The notes: a model not told the origin generated them from the letters alone. A stretch of 64,000 nucleotides of DNA from Linnemannia elongata (GCA_036320915.1 JAXBDG010000006.1:2170001-2234000), one strand, 5' to 3'; counted from the stretch's first letter, positions 9,782 through 21,117 are shown. Numbers and translations are program-made.

Positions 9782-10814
9782 AATTGAGGGTGTGTATTCT
9801 GAGATGAGTTTGACGGAGCTGCGAGAGGGAAGGGTTCGTGAGTTGTTTCCTTTTTATTACGCCTGACTCCAAGCTCAGAGCGCAGACACACACACCCAAA
9901 CTTCAAAGTTTTTCTGCAATGAAGTGAGCGCTCCTTTTCCTTATTTTCGATTTTTCTTAGTTGGGTAGACATATTCACTTCCAATGCTTGGCTTCGATGT
10001 CATGCACTTACTCGACATGGTGCATGGGCATAGTCACGTTGATCCTTGACTTCATGATGGACAAAGGAAGGAGGGTAATACTTTGAAAACTGGCCATCCT
10101 TAGAACAACAATGCAGAATGGCGGGAGGGAACAAATAGAATCTATTCTTGTGACTAATGATGCATAGGGGCAGACAAAAAAGCATTCCACATAGGCTTTC
10201 GGATTCAACAACTGCTTTATTACTATTATGTCTATGATATATGTGCCTTTGCCGATTGAATCCTATATACTCTGTCCGAGAGGCCTGCATCGTCCAAATT
10301 TCGTCCGCCATATAATTACCTATCGACTCTCCTTCAAAGAAGGAGAGCAAGAAGTAAGGGAAATATAGAGCTGGTTAGTCCAGGTTCAAGAACGAATCCT
10401 CAACAACGCGAGTATTTTACACGGCCAAATAGCAAGAGGAAGAAGGAGCAAAAACAAGAACGAAAAGATCAGATCAAGTGGAGCATCTCCTCAGCTCATC
10501 CCTCCAGCTCGCTCTTTGAACGAGACTCAGGGAGAGAATCATCGCCATGATGCACCCACGAACCAGAGTCGGATAGAAAAATGCCACTTTTCGATCCACC
10601 AACTCAGTTCCAGACCCATAGACAAAATGACGGTATGATCGACCCGTTGTTCCGTGGACCAACTCGCCCCCACGCCCCCACCCTTCCCAGCAATGCCACT
10701 CTACCATCCAGCAACCCCAATTCCCCTCTTCACCCCTCCTTCATTTGATGACTTCCAATCAATGCTTCTCTGCGCGATCAATGAAAAGAGGACCCGCACA
10801 GCCAATCCTTACTA

Positions 10815-10978
10815 TGGGAAAGGGGAGGGGGGGGGGGGGGGATGTGGGGGAAGGACGACCTACCTTGGAAGGGGAAGAGGGAAGGGGAAGAGGAAGGGGA
10901 AGGGGAAGGGGGAAGGGGGAAGGGGAAGGGGGAAGGGAAGGGGAAGGGAAGAGGGAAGGGAAGGGGAAGGGGTGGTGA
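10815..10978 (+). repeat. GGGGAA/GGGAAG purine-rich tandem repeat
   Basis: Imperfect tandem units of GGGGAA, GGGGGAA and GGGAAG run for about 160 bp with nearly no pyrimidines, making open frames in all three forward frames (Gly/Lys/Glu/Arg). These frames are best read as artefacts of the repeat. Confidence 0.8.
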
Positions 10979-11490
10979 AGTTCAATTTGAAAGGTCTTGG
11001 TATGAAGAGTGTTCCATCTCCAGGCATAACACCCAGAGACTATGAAGGATGGTAGACCGCAAGAGAATGCGATTGCGATAAAAAGAGTCATCTCCACTAT
11101 AAAACAATCCCAGCACAACCCAAGTATTCCGCCTTTTGCATTGTTTTCATCATCGCGTCTCACCCCTCAATGCAAAATAGCTTACACTAAAAGGCATAGC
11201 AAAGTTTTGTTCAATAGTGCAGCAGTGAGCTCTACCGTCGACTAACAAACTGTACGTCTGCAACGGCTCGGAGACTACCTACTAAGCTGTAGCGATCTGA
11301 GAGAGACCCACTACAGCCCCTACCTGCAGCGTCCAAAGGATCTTGTCCCCAGACCCCCAGACAACTGCAGCTCCTATGACCCCCAGGAACCTACCCCCAG
11401 GCAAAGAACCACCATGAGAACTATCACCCTTGCATCCGTTTACAGGAGCAAGGGGATAGGGGAGAGAGAGAGAACGGATAGTAAGGAATT

Positions 11491-11520
11491 GTAGAAGGGT
11501 CAAAACCTAAACCCTTCTAC
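11491..11520. repeat. Perfect 10-bp inverted repeat (hairpin)
   Basis: GTAGAAGGGT at 11491-11500 and its exact reverse complement ACCCTTCTAC at 11511-11520 are separated by a 10-nt loop. There is no adjacent T-run and no gene that would make it a terminator. Confidence 0.75.
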
Positions 11521-11723
11521 CCTACAGGAACTGTGTTGTTGCAATAGTCCTGGCACTGCGGACCGAGACTATGTTGGGCACCCCTCTTTTCACAACAGAG
11601 AACCATTGACCAGTCCCACCAGGCCATCCACTGGAGAAAAGTAGCCAGCCCTTATGGCATAAGGCCAGCCACCTCTCGCAGTGGACGATGAAGTTTTTGG
11701 AATGAAGAAGCTCCGAGAACAGT

Positions 11724-11790
11724 AGTCCCTTGTGAGCCCCACGCTCGTAGGCCCACGCTAGCAGGCCCACGCACAGCGTGGGAAGGGACT
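11724..11790. repeat. Compound repeat: direct CCCACGC units inside a larger inverted repeat
   Basis: Three CCCACGC units in about 35 bp are flanked by AGTCCCTT (11724-11731) and its complement AAGGGACT (11783-11790). CCCACGCT (11738-11745) also pairs with AGCGTGGG (11775-11782). Together the arms can form a 16-bp stem with one 6-nt bulge. Confidence 0.65.
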
Positions 11791-12668
11791 AAAGACTCGT
11801 TTATGGAGAGCTTAGAGTGACAGAACCAAAGAGAGGGAGCGTGGGAGAAAGCGTGGTCCTCGATATAAACACCAGTAGGCCTGTTGACTCCATCTTTAAC
11901 GCGTAATGTTTTTTGTCCTTCTTAATGTCACATCACCGAATGAACCGTACTGCACAGAGTTGAATCATATACGTTCCTTATAGAGAGCAGGAGTTACTTG
12001 CTTGCATCGAGGTCAAGTCATCGCGAGTCAAGTGTTTGAAAGTGGGGAAGGGGTTGTTGTGAATGGTGGAGTGGAAGAGAGAAGAAAGAGAAAGAGGCGA
12101 AAAGGCTGCGGAAAAGGAATGGTGGCAAAAGGTGGGAGTTGAACAAGAGAAAAAAAAGGTCGCGTGGTACAGATAATCTCTAAGCCACAGATTGATATCG
12201 CTGTTTTATCGAATACGTGCGACCACCGTGTAATAAGGCGAAGGATGCAACCATGCACAGGAGAAACAAAAGTGAAAGCCAAGGAAGGGTAAAAAGGGGC
12301 TTCTTTTGCTGTTGCCACTAATACTTTATCTGAGACAGAACATTCCTTCAGATGCATCATTCACCCAGGTAAGCTGATATTCCGTCCTCATTCACTGACA
12401 CATATCTGAGACTCAACGCGATCAATCAGCTATTGGTGAGGTTTGGTTTCTGAGCAAGTGCGAGTTGAGGAGTGACTAGATCAACAGGCAATGTCTCTTG
12501 TTGACGGTCGCACACCCTTTGTCTACTCTTGATGATATTGTTATTTTTCATTGCAAGTTGCTGTCGTTGTGGTTGTTACTGTCAATAATGTTGCACTCGG
12601 TCGCCTGATTCTCCTAGCAATCGCCTTGTTGCTGACCAAGGTTCTTCGGCAAAGGCAGAGAAACATGC

Positions 12669-12800
12669 CTATCCACTGGATCCAACACTAGCACATCCGG
12701 CTACAGAGGCTTTCTCTATCCACGGGAAGGAAGTTACGTGGACCGCGCCAGATTGAACAACGAGGAGGAGGAAGTAGGCCAGAAAAGCCAGGAGCGCCAT
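12669..12800 (-). CDS. Possible 43-residue secreted peptide
   Basis: A short frame starts at ATG 12800 with MALLAFLAYFLLLVVQSGA, a convincing signal-peptide shape, and ends at TAG 12669-12671 after a short Ser/Gly tail. It has no homology that I recognise and no clear cysteine pattern, and it could be the first exon of a longer gene. Support is limited to the hydrophobic N-terminus; chance is a serious alternative. Confidence 0.25.
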   Translation of the reverse strand: MALLAFLAYFLLLVVQSGAVHVTSFPWIEKASVAGCASVGSSG

Positions 12801-12804
12801 AGTG

Positions 12805-13482
12805 ATGGTTAAAGACTGCTTGAGGATAGATATGGTTGACATGTCTGAGTCGATAAATGGTGTCTGTGTAAGGATGGAGGAAGAGTACGAGGATGATGAA
12901 GAAGGATATAAAGGAGAAAATAAAAAAGAAAACGGAAAGGGAAACCTCGGCCGAGAGTTGGCATCTATCCAGCCTATTAATGGTACACAAAAAAAACATC
13001 CAAGGGCAACGTATGCGGAAAAAAAACAAAAAGTGGCACAAAAAAAGCAAGAGGTAGGAGCCCTGATAAAAACTCGACGAGTTTATAGGAAAGCGCGTTA
13101 TAGAGTCGCCCGCAAGTTACTCAAGCTCATGAGCGAGACTTGCCCTCCTTCCACAACAGCAAAGAGAACCTTTCATATTTCGCCTTCCCCAAGCATTATT
13201 TGCAACTGGCATTACTCGCCGACCCCCCCCCCCTCAATCGATTTCTCCACCGTTGCCTTTAATTCAAAAAAACCGTTCCACAAAGAGGATGTAAGGGAGA
13301 AGTATTCGCCTTATTTAATGAGAGGAATGAAGAAAAATGCAAATGAATGGGGGAGGGGGTATACGATAAGAAAGACACGCAAACAAGAAAAGAAAACTAT
13401 CAAAAGCACACCCCTAACCGTGGAGGCGGCGGGATCACCAAAGAACCCGAAAAAGAGAAAACAAACTCGTACGAATGACTAG
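12805..13482 (+). CDS. Doubtful Lys/Arg-rich open frame (about 225 residues)
   Basis: A long open frame begins at ATG 12805. It is acidic near residues 25-45 and then strongly basic, ending in a KNPKKRKQTR-like tail that resembles a nuclear localisation signal. There are no recognisable domains. A C9 run interrupts it in the middle. It runs tail-to-tail into the minus-strand gene ending at 13485, leaving no room for a 3' untranslated region for either. The length is more than expected in purine-rich DNA, where stops should be frequent, so it is listed but could be non-coding. Confidence 0.22.
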   Translation: MVKDCLRIDMVDMSESINGVCVRMEEEYEDDEEGYKGENKKENGKGNLGRELASIQPINGTQKKHPRATYAEKKQKVAQKKQEVGALIKTRRVYRKARYRVARKLLKLMSETCPPSTTAKRTFHISPSPSIICNWHYSPTPPPSIDFSTVAFNSKKPFHKEDVREKYSPYLMRGMKKNANEWGRGYTIRKTRKQEKKTIKSTPLTVEAAGSPKNPKKRKQTRTND

Positions 13483-13484
13483 TT

Positions 13485-14432
13485 TCAGTAGTACTCGCGA
13501 GAGCCCTTGTTCTTCTTCTGCTTCTGCTTGTTCTGCTTGTTTTGCTTGTTACGGCCATTGGACTCGGTACCGGAAGAACGGGCCTGATCCTGCTCATCCA
13601 ATCGCTGGACAAACGCGCGCTCCCAGGAGCGGAGATCCACGCGGGGAGAAGACATGCTCGTCTGGTCGTCGGTCTTGAAGGTGAGGTTGTGTTTGAATCG
13701 GATACGTTCCTCTTCGCCGAGGAAGGTCTCGTCATCAGCCTCGTCCTGGTCGTCGTCGCCCTCATCGCTGGATGATGCGGAAGAAGAGAGAGATGGGGTG
13801 GCGTTGTTGGTGTTGTTGTCCTCGTCTTCAGAGAATACTTCGTCTTCGGGGCGGCGGCGACGGTCAGCGCGCTTGTTGGAGCGGCGTTTTGGGGAAGCGG
13901 GAGCGGCAGCGATAGTGTCCAGACCCAGTGCCTTCTTGGTGGACTTCTTTGTGCTGGCGTGCTGCTGCTTCTTTCCGATCTCCTCCTCCTCCTTGTCGTT
14001 GTCGTCGTCGTCGTCGTTGCTGCTCTCGCTGATATCATCCTTGAAATACGTCTCGTCGTTATCGTGCTTGTCCTCGTCGCTGGTGTTATCTTCAGAAGAA
14101 CCCGAGTTCTTAATCCTCCGCTCGCTCAATTTCCGTTCAATCCGCTCCTTATCCTTCTGACTAGCAGCACCTTGCTGGATCTTGCGCCAAATAAAGTTCT
14201 TGGTCGCACGTTCACGGGATTTTTGGCCCAGGTAAGCGCGGTGGCGGCTCGAGTCCTTGAAGTCGCTTTCGGGATAGTGGAACAGGTCGATGGGTGCGAC
14301 CGTCTTGTATGTGTTTTCGGTTGAGATGTTGATAGAGGTAGAGCTGGTGGTGGTGGAGGTGGTAGAGTTGCGGATGGAATCGTCAAAGGCGATGGTAATA
14401 GAAGAGGAGGTGATGGATTGAAGAGTGGTCAT
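13485..14432 (-). CDS. Hypothetical acidic, Ser/Lys-rich low-complexity protein (315 aa)
   Basis: Single exon with ATG at 14432 and TGA at 13485-13487. The ordered-looking part is near residues 45-95: DLFHYPESDFKDSSRHRAYL followed by a basic GQKSRERATKNFIWRKIQQ helix. The remainder is disordered, with long acidic runs (SSNDDDDDNDKEEEE), a KKSTKK basic cluster, a SPKRRSNKRADRRRR stretch that looks like a nuclear localisation signal, a second acidic block, and a C-terminal Asn-Lys-Gln repeat (NKQNKQNKQKQKKNK). This composition suits a nuclear or nucleolar protein, but that is inference. The open frame extends upstream only through a TTG, so the internal ATG was chosen. Confidence 0.6.
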   Translation of the reverse strand: MTTLQSITSSSITIAFDDSIRNSTTSTTTSSTSINISTENTYKTVAPIDLFHYPESDFKDSSRHRAYLGQKSRERATKNFIWRKIQQGAASQKDKERIERKLSERRIKNSGSSEDNTSDEDKHDNDETYFKDDISESSNDDDDDNDKEEEEIGKKQQHASTKKSTKKALGLDTIAAAPASPKRRSNKRADRRRRPEDEVFSEDEDNNTNNATPSLSSSASSSDEGDDDQDEADDETFLGEEERIRFKHNLTFKTDDQTSMSSPRVDLRSWERAFVQRLDEQDQARSSGTESNGRNKQNKQNKQKQKKNKGSREYY

Positions 14433-15210
14433 GTAGGTGTGGAGGTAGGCTTGTTGGTGTTTGGTCAAGAATAAAGTTGGGATGGTGAAAGTTGTTGTGG
14501 TAGTGGTAGTGTTAGCTGTGGGTATGTTGCTTTGCGCTAGTATCTTGTAGAGTGTTGCTGTAGTTTAGTTGTGGGTGTGAGTGAAGAACAAGAAAAGGGT
14601 GGGGGTGGAAGGACCTTTTAAAGGGAAGAGGAGGTCGTTCTTCGATTAGAAATGAATATTGTGGGTCCGTCCATTCATCTGTGCCTATGCCTGTCTCTTT
14701 TCCGGCGTCTGTCCTGCTGTCTCTCCCCGCAGGATAATCGATAGTGTGCAATTGACCAATCAGAGCCACCCGCAGTACTGCGGGCGCATCATCGTGCAGC
14801 TCAGAAATTTTATTTTATTTTGCCCTCATTCCTTTGAAGGTACTGCAAACAAACAAACAGGGCAGAGAGACGCCGCACTCTCCCTCGGCGCATTGTGAAG
14901 AACGGAAAGATATTTTCACTCCGCTCGTAACGACGCTTACAGAAACAGACATCACTCGTCATTTGTTTGTGGGTGATACCTGTTTGAGCATTGTTTTCTA
15001 GGTGAACTGCTTGATTACTTTTATTAGTGCTTTTATCCTGTCAAAGGACTAGTTGTATACAATCGAAACAAAAAAGAAAGAAAGGAAGAGAAAAGAGAAA
15101 ATTGAAAAGAGAAAATTGAAAAGAGAAAATTGAAAAGAGAAAAGAGAAAAGAGAAAAGATAAAATAATAAAAAGTCTGCTAGGAGCCGCGGCGTGGGTGA
15201 ACCAGCACCA
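14433..15210. other. Intergenic region between the acidic protein gene and the kinase gene
   Basis: About 780 bp; both flanking genes are on the minus strand. It contains a purine-rich tandem repeat of about 15 bp (gaaaattgaaaagag, three units, about 15090-15135) just past the kinase stop codon, and on the minus strand a TTTAAAAGG-like promoter element near 14613-14625 upstream of the 14432 start. No gene seen. Confidence 0.4.
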
Positions 15211-17646
15211 TTACCTACGACCATCAGATGCACCATGCGAGTCACGGTGTCCGGATGTGCTCAGCCCAGGGTTGCTGGCCATGCTGCCTCCCAGAACTCC
15301 ATCCTGTGAGGGATTATACGTGAACCCCTTGAACTGCAATTGCACCGTCTCGCTCAGATACGACTCCTCAACCACAGAATCCAAGGGCTCCTCGCTGGTA
15401 AATTCCTCGTCGAAATTGGAGGTATCAATCGCAGACGAGACCGAGGGCTTGAAGGGTGGTTGAATCTTCTTGGCCATGAGATGAGGGAATGAGATGGGCT
15501 TGAAGAATGGGTGTTGCTTGATCGCACTCGAGCCATTGTTTCCTAGACGCTCATTGGGATCTCGAGTGAGCAGGTCAGACAACAAGGACCTGGCATCGGG
15601 GGAAATCTCGTCAGGGAATCGGAGCTCGTCTTGCAGGATCTTTCGGTACATCTCGTGGATATTCTCGTCGTAGAATGGAGGCAGACCCGTGAGCATCTCG
15701 TAGAGCAAGACACCCAAGGTCCACCAGTCGACCGTCTTGGTATAGCCCTGGCCCAGCAACAACTCAGGAGCAAGGTACTCGGGAGTACCGCAGAACGTGT
15801 TGGTTGTCTCGGTCTCGGTCATGCCTAGCTTGCACAAGCCGAAATCGCACAGCGCAATGTGTCCGGTATAGTCCAAAAGGATGTTTTCTGGCTTGAGATC
15901 ACGGTAAACGACGTTGAAGCCGTGGAGACACTCCAGGGCGCACAAGAGTTCAGCAGCGTAGAAGCGGGACCTCTCTTCGCTAAAACGGCCCTCTCGCTGG
16001 AGGTGGTGAAAGAGCTCTCCGCCATTAACAAAGGCGAGAACGAGGTACAATTTCTCGGGCGACTGGAACGAGAACTTGAGTGGGACGATGAAGGGGTTGT
16101 TGATCTGGGCCAGGACCGTTCTCTCTGCAAGGGTATGGTTGACCTCACTGCGAGAGATAATGTGCGCTTTGCGCAGGATTTTCATGGCGTAAATACGATT
16201 GGTATCGCGCTTGCGTACTTGCATGACCTAGATGCACGAGAGAGTGAGTCCAAAAGAGAAGGCCAAGTCAGTCTAGAGAAATTATGGCGGGAAAACACAA
16301 AAATGTGTTTGTGCACTGAGCGTTCGGGCCTTTTGCATTTGTTTTTGCGCCATGTGTCTGCAATGTTACCTTGCCAAAACTTCCCTTGCCGATAACCTTG
16401 AGCAAGTCAAAGGCGTCAACGGCCAGATGGGTGTTGCCCTAAGAGTTTCGAAGATGAAAAAAAAGTGTGCGCTTTTCTGTCAATCGACTTGTAGTGTTGT
16501 AACATACGCTCAATGAATAAGGTACCCATTACCGATTTGAACCCAGACAGTTCATAATTGGTCTCAGACAAGGAATCAAGAAAGGTGCTGTGCTTACAAT
16601 ATGGCTCTTAAAGACAAGCTGGATGCGGACTTTGCCGGTGCCGCTGAGGAGGGGAAACCATTCGTCTTGCATCTGATCGTCGAAAAGAGGCTCTAGAAGG
16701 ACGTTGCCGAGAAAGATGTCTTGACTGGAAGCGTCACAGGCCCTCGTGTCGCCTGACTTTGACGGATAGGGATTGCGGACATAGAGCGACAATTGGGCCT
16801 CAGTGAATCTTGACACATCACTAGATTGGGTTGAAGGTTGGTCAGAAATGAAAAAAGAGAGCATGGCCCAGTGTCAGAAGGTGCAATTCTTTTTTTGAAA
16901 GATTATATCCATGGTTGTAGAGCATTGAATCAGATGGGTTTACAAGTGAGTGAGGATGTTGGGGTCCGATGATAAGAATAGCCCCTCTTTTTGCGCTTTT
17001 TTATACCATGCTGCTGCTGTTTCCTCGCTTCATATTAAGCGACAATTGAGCAGCATGGAAGGATGAGGAACGATTCATGGCAGTTCACATGCTCTCATGC
17101 CCCTGCCCAAAGAATCGACTGATCACTTCTTCTTTCCTTCTTCCTTACCCCCTACTGTTGCATATGCATCGCATTGCGCTCTTGCTTCCCGCACCATGGC
17201 CACCAACACCACCAACACCACCATACCTTTCACTATCTGCTCAATGACTTCATGATCCACACAAGGCGACCCATTCAAAAATAGCGCCTTTTTTTTGTTC
17301 GTTCATTTAGTCCCATGAACACCGCATAATTTTTTTCTTGTTGTCTGCGCCCGTTCCTGAATAAGAGATCCCCATGGTGGCGAGATGGAAGATATCGCCC
17401 GAAAGAAAAAGGAGATCTCTTTTGTTGGTCACGTATGTTTGTATGTATGTATGTGTGTATGTGTGCATGTAGGCTCCTTTAGTCCAGGCCATTGTTAAAA
17501 AATGAAGTAAAAAGAGGAGGGATGCGATGTAGGGAAATGAAATTACCATCTCCAATGTGCATAAACCTTAGGGCAGAAGACACCCTTGTGGCTCGCTCAC
17601 ATCCCCCCATGGTTGTTTTGGTTTTGTTATTTCAGCTTTTTTTTTC

Positions 17647-17677
<31 letters not shown>

Positions 17678-18644
17678 GGCGGGTGATTTTGGGCGGGTGA
17701 TTTTTTTTTTTTGTTTTGTGTGTGCGTGGATGTGTGGATGTGTGGATGTGTGTGGCCTGTTCCTGGACCAGCCCAGGAATAGAAGATAAACCCGAGAGCA
17801 CCACCATTGCCAAAAAATAATCTCATTCGAGAATGGTGAATGAGAAAGATTGAGAAGAGGCGGGAAAAAAAAAAAAAAAAAAAAAAAAAAAGTGAGTGAG
17901 TGAAGAGAGACAATGAATTAGCAACTTACAAGTGAGCTCTGTATTGCCATACTGGGTTCGACATCTCTCCACCGAGAGCATCGATCAGGACCTCATTCTT
18001 GTCAAACTCTAGGACTGCGTAGGGGAGCCACCACTTGCGCTGAAGCGACTCACGGCTGCTGTTTGTCGGGCTGCCGTAATGGGGATGATTCTTCTGCGAA
18101 CCTATCGTACTGTCGAAACCCGTAGGGAGCGTCAGTCCGCGGGCCTCAACAACCCGAATCACAAGCATGCCGCTCTTGGACGGGTCTATGGATGATGTTG
18201 GACTGACACTTCTGCCATTCTGAAAGGTCGAGCTTGGAGGAGTTCCATTTCCATTACTGCTAGTGTTGTTGTTGCTGTGATAATATTGATGGTTGGGGTT
18301 TGGTGGCGACGGTGGAGAGAGGACCTTGGTTTGGCTAGAGGGTGGGCTGAAGTAAGCAGAATCCTTGTCTCGCTCCTTTTCACGCTCCTTTTCTTTGTTC
18401 TCTATCAAAAGTTGCAAATATGAGATGAATGATGACAATGCAGTGAGTGAGTATCGAGTGAAAAAAAGTGAGCGAGATATGCATGCAAGGAGGATGTGTG
18501 TAGTATCTAGCTTGGGATGTGTTGTTTTTTTTCGTAGGATAGTATAGTGTGAGAAAGTGCAAGCAAAGAGAGTAGGATTGACAAAGGGAGAGGGGAGGAA
18601 GGAAGGGGAGGTGGCCTACTCTTTGATTGCAGCCAGGAGGACAT
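15211..18644 (-). CDS. YPK1: AGC-family protein kinase with N-terminal C2 domain (YPK1/Gad8 type)
   Basis: Five exons by splice consensus and frame (18644-18620, 18401-17930, 16820-16598, 16438-16370, 16227-15211) encode 601 residues. After a Ser/Pro-rich N-terminus comes a C2-like domain (GMLVIRVVEARGL to IFLGNVLLEPLF, roughly residues 85-235). The kinase domain follows: glycine loop GKGSFGKV, AMKILRK lysine, YRDLKPEN, DFGLCKL, T-loop TFCGTPEY, then an AGC C-tail with a turn-motif region (DTSNFDEEF) and hydrophobic motif FKGFTY. The kinase sequence follows yeast YPK1 far more closely than SCH9 (LKVIGKGSFGKVMQV, HTLAERTVLA, PFIVPLKFSFQSPEKLY). Known relatives act downstream of TORC2 and PDK1 in plasma-membrane and sphingolipid homeostasis. 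Intron 2 is unusually long (1109 nt) and holds opposed T and A runs. The first exon (MSSWLQSK) has a non-ideal gtaggc donor and is the least certain part. Confidence 0.85.
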
Positions 18645-18751
18645 GTTGAATGAGATTCACTGGAAGGGGGTGTGTAGAAGGTGGTGAATGGGAGTGCAAT
18701 GAGAATGAGAGAGAGCGTAATGAGAAAGAGAGAGTGATGGAGGTAAAAGAG

Positions 18752-18783
<32 letters not shown>

Positions 18784-19309
18784 GGTAGTAGCAGGGATAG
18801 AGGTGTTGGTTTTTATTGTTGTGAAAAGGGGAGGATAAGAGTGCAAAGGTTCCAACGCTTTTATACCTCTCTCTTTCTTTCTTTCTTTTGTCGAAGGATG
18901 GGCAATTTGCCTTCCTCGTTTTTGCGTTTTGCCTTTTGGCGCACAAATCACATCTCTCCACAGACAGACAGTCAATGAGCAGCTGCAAATTCACTCGACT
19001 CTAATTGCATATGACCATTTCACACCTTTTTTTTATTTATTTCACACGGCACAGAACATGGATCTGCGACTCTTTGACTCTGTCCAATCTAATTTGCCCA
19101 TCCGCCCCGAGTCCCCTTCCTTTTCTTTTCCTTCACTTTGGCCCTTCTGTGGAATTTCATTGACTCTTTTTAGTTTCTTTTCTTTTCTTTCTCTCTCTCT
19201 CTCCCCCTTCTCCTTTTCTTCTTCTCTGCCTACTCCCCTCACCTATACCCACCTGCCCGCACCCAACCCTCTCATTCCCCATTCAACCACCGAGAGGAAC
19301 AGACTAACC
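18645..19309. other. Divergent promoter region of the kinase and phosphatase genes
   Basis: About 665 bp between divergent start codons (18644 minus, 19310 plus). Contains GTT/GGT microsatellite DNA (18751-18790), a CTTT-rich tract and pyrimidine tracts (19150-19230) leading to the phosphatase start. A minus-strand TATAAAAG-like element lies near 18860. No gene. Confidence 0.4.
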
Positions 19310-21117
19310 ATGCTGCGACCCATCCTTCTCCTGGCCCTCCTGGCCTTACTCATCCTCTACTTCAGACAACCACACTCCAACTCATCCCCCATCCACTCCA
19401 AGACAGTCAAGACCTTCCTTAAACAACAACACCAACAACAGCCGCCAAAGAACGGAAGGACAGTCGCCGTCGGGGACCTTCATAGCGACCTCGCACAAAC
19501 CCTGGCCGTCCTCCGTCTTGCTAACGTCATCGACGCAGACTCGAACTGGTCCGGAGGACACGACACCCTCGTCCAAACTGTAAGTCGTCGTCGTTGTCGT
19601 GGGTATAGATGTATCATTTTTTTTTTATTTTTATCGTTGTCGCATTAGCAGGGTTATTGACATTCTGCGTTCTCTTAATGTGTCCAACTATAGGGTGATA
19701 TTGTAGATCGTGGACCAGACACCATTGCCCTTTACAACCTTTTTAACAAGCTCCGCAAACAGGCCAAGGAGGCTGGAGGAAAGGTACATCGTCGCATTGG
19801 GACAACCAACCTTACTAAGGAGAACCCTGCTATTTAATATAGTGGAGTTCTGTGTGTAGAGCGAAGAGTTTTGCTAACAGTCAACGTTACCTTTTGCTGA
19901 ACTTTTATAGGTTGTCAACGTCTACGGAAAGTAAGGACACATTAGCAGGAAGCAAAGAAAAGGGACTGATGACAAGTGCACGGAATGGCGAAACAACCAG
20001 CGAGGAACGGATTCAACTCACACGATGCATCTCTCTCTCTCTCTCTTTCCTTCCTCTTTCTCTTACTCATGTTAGCCATGAGGTGATGAACTTGGGTGGA
20101 GATTTGCGTTACGTGACAGAGGAGGATTATGCCTCGTTCGGAGGTCGACAGAAGCGCAAGGAAGCCTGGGATGTCAAGACAGGCTGGCTCGGACAGGAGA
20201 TCTTCAACAACTTCAATATCACCCACATTCAGAACGGACACACCGTCTTTACTCATGGTGATATGGAACCCGAATGGGCTCGACTCGGCGCCGAAACCCT
20301 CAACTCGTTGTCTCGCGATGCGATCTGGAAGGGCGACTTTAGACACGCTCCTATTTTCCAGGGATCAGGCAAGTGTCTTTTTTTTTGGCAAGGAGAGAGA
20401 AAGGGGCAAGGGAATGGAGGAGCAATCATGGAGCTTGGTACTTTTACCATTTGGTGTATGTCACACTCCTTGGCACATACTTACATATGGTTTTGTTCGC
20501 CCTCCCTATGATCCAATAGGTCCCATTTGGAGTCGCTCCCATGCGACACAGGAGGACGGCATGGAAGAGACTTGTAAAAGAGTCGATGCCGTCAAGAAGG
20601 CACTCGGAGTAAGTACCATCCCTGGACAGGGCTTTCAGAGACATTCGTCCTCTTCTCTCCATTGAGCAATATTATTTTGGAACGGATGATATGAAACGGG
20701 ACCAAGAAAGAGATACTCAAACGCGTTATTATTACACCTGCATTGTCTTTTACCCTAGGTGAATCGTTTGATCTCGGGACACACTCCTCAATATCGAACA
20801 GGAAAGATCCTTTCGATCTGCAATGGCGGTTACATGGTCATTGATGTGGGCATCAGCAAATACTATGGTACGACTACTTCATACTTGCTCTTCTTTGCTT
20901 TTATGTTTTATGAAGATCTGCGGGTCTTGTAAGATGGAAATATGGAAGGCCTCATGATTTGGTATACATCTAAGGTTTGTGTTGGAGAACTCAACTTATT
21001 AAACGGTTTATGTTCTTATTTTTAGGTGGCCACTTGGCTGCGCTGGAGATTGTCGAGAACGACGATGGATCGCAGAGCGTCTATGCTCTCTACCCCGGCG
21101 GCAAGCGGTTGGTGTAA
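19310..21117 (+). CDS. PPP-type metallophosphatase, Shewanella-like family, membrane-anchored
   Basis: Seven exons (19310-19579, 19694-19783, 19911-19930, 20076-20368, 20520-20608, 20759-20867, 21026-21117) give 320 residues. The N-terminus (MLRPILLLALLALLILYF) is a signal anchor or signal peptide, so the enzyme probably acts in the secretory route or at a membrane. The metal-binding motifs follow in order: GDLHSD, GDIVDRG, GNHE (split by the 20-nt exon 3 and exon 4), THGD and GHTPQ. These define the calcineurin-like/PPP phosphoesterase fold, and the spacing and WLG and HGDMEP segments resemble Shewanella-like phosphatases. Intron 4 appears to be of the GC-AG type (gcaagt at 20369). The start ATG is the first in frame before the hydrophobic segment. 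Substrate unknown. Confidence 0.85.

Larger units (their letters stand above)
9593..12668. other. Gene-poor, repeat-rich stretch after the array
   Basis: About 3 kb without a supported gene. It holds the 22-G run, a spacer-like block related to the array (around 9880-10090), a GGGAAG-type purine repeat (10815-10978), a 10-bp perfect inverted repeat (11491-11520) and a compound direct/inverted repeat (11724-11790). Open frames here are low-complexity or lack motifs. The 11.3-11.9 kb part, with repeats and a possible TATA on the minus strand (tttatatcg near 11860), might be a decayed mobile element, but nothing diagnostic was seen. Confidence 0.4.

Noticed and set aside
10654..11055. Plus-strand open frames over the GGGAAG repeat
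   Set aside because: Apparent proteins are Gly/Lys/Glu/Arg repeats in all three frames, produced by the purine repeat.
12150..12226. tRNA-like stem (GGTCGC with GCGACC, about 70 nt apart)
   Set aside because: The D- and T-arms and the anticodon loop do not fit a tRNA. Only the acceptor-like stem is convincing.
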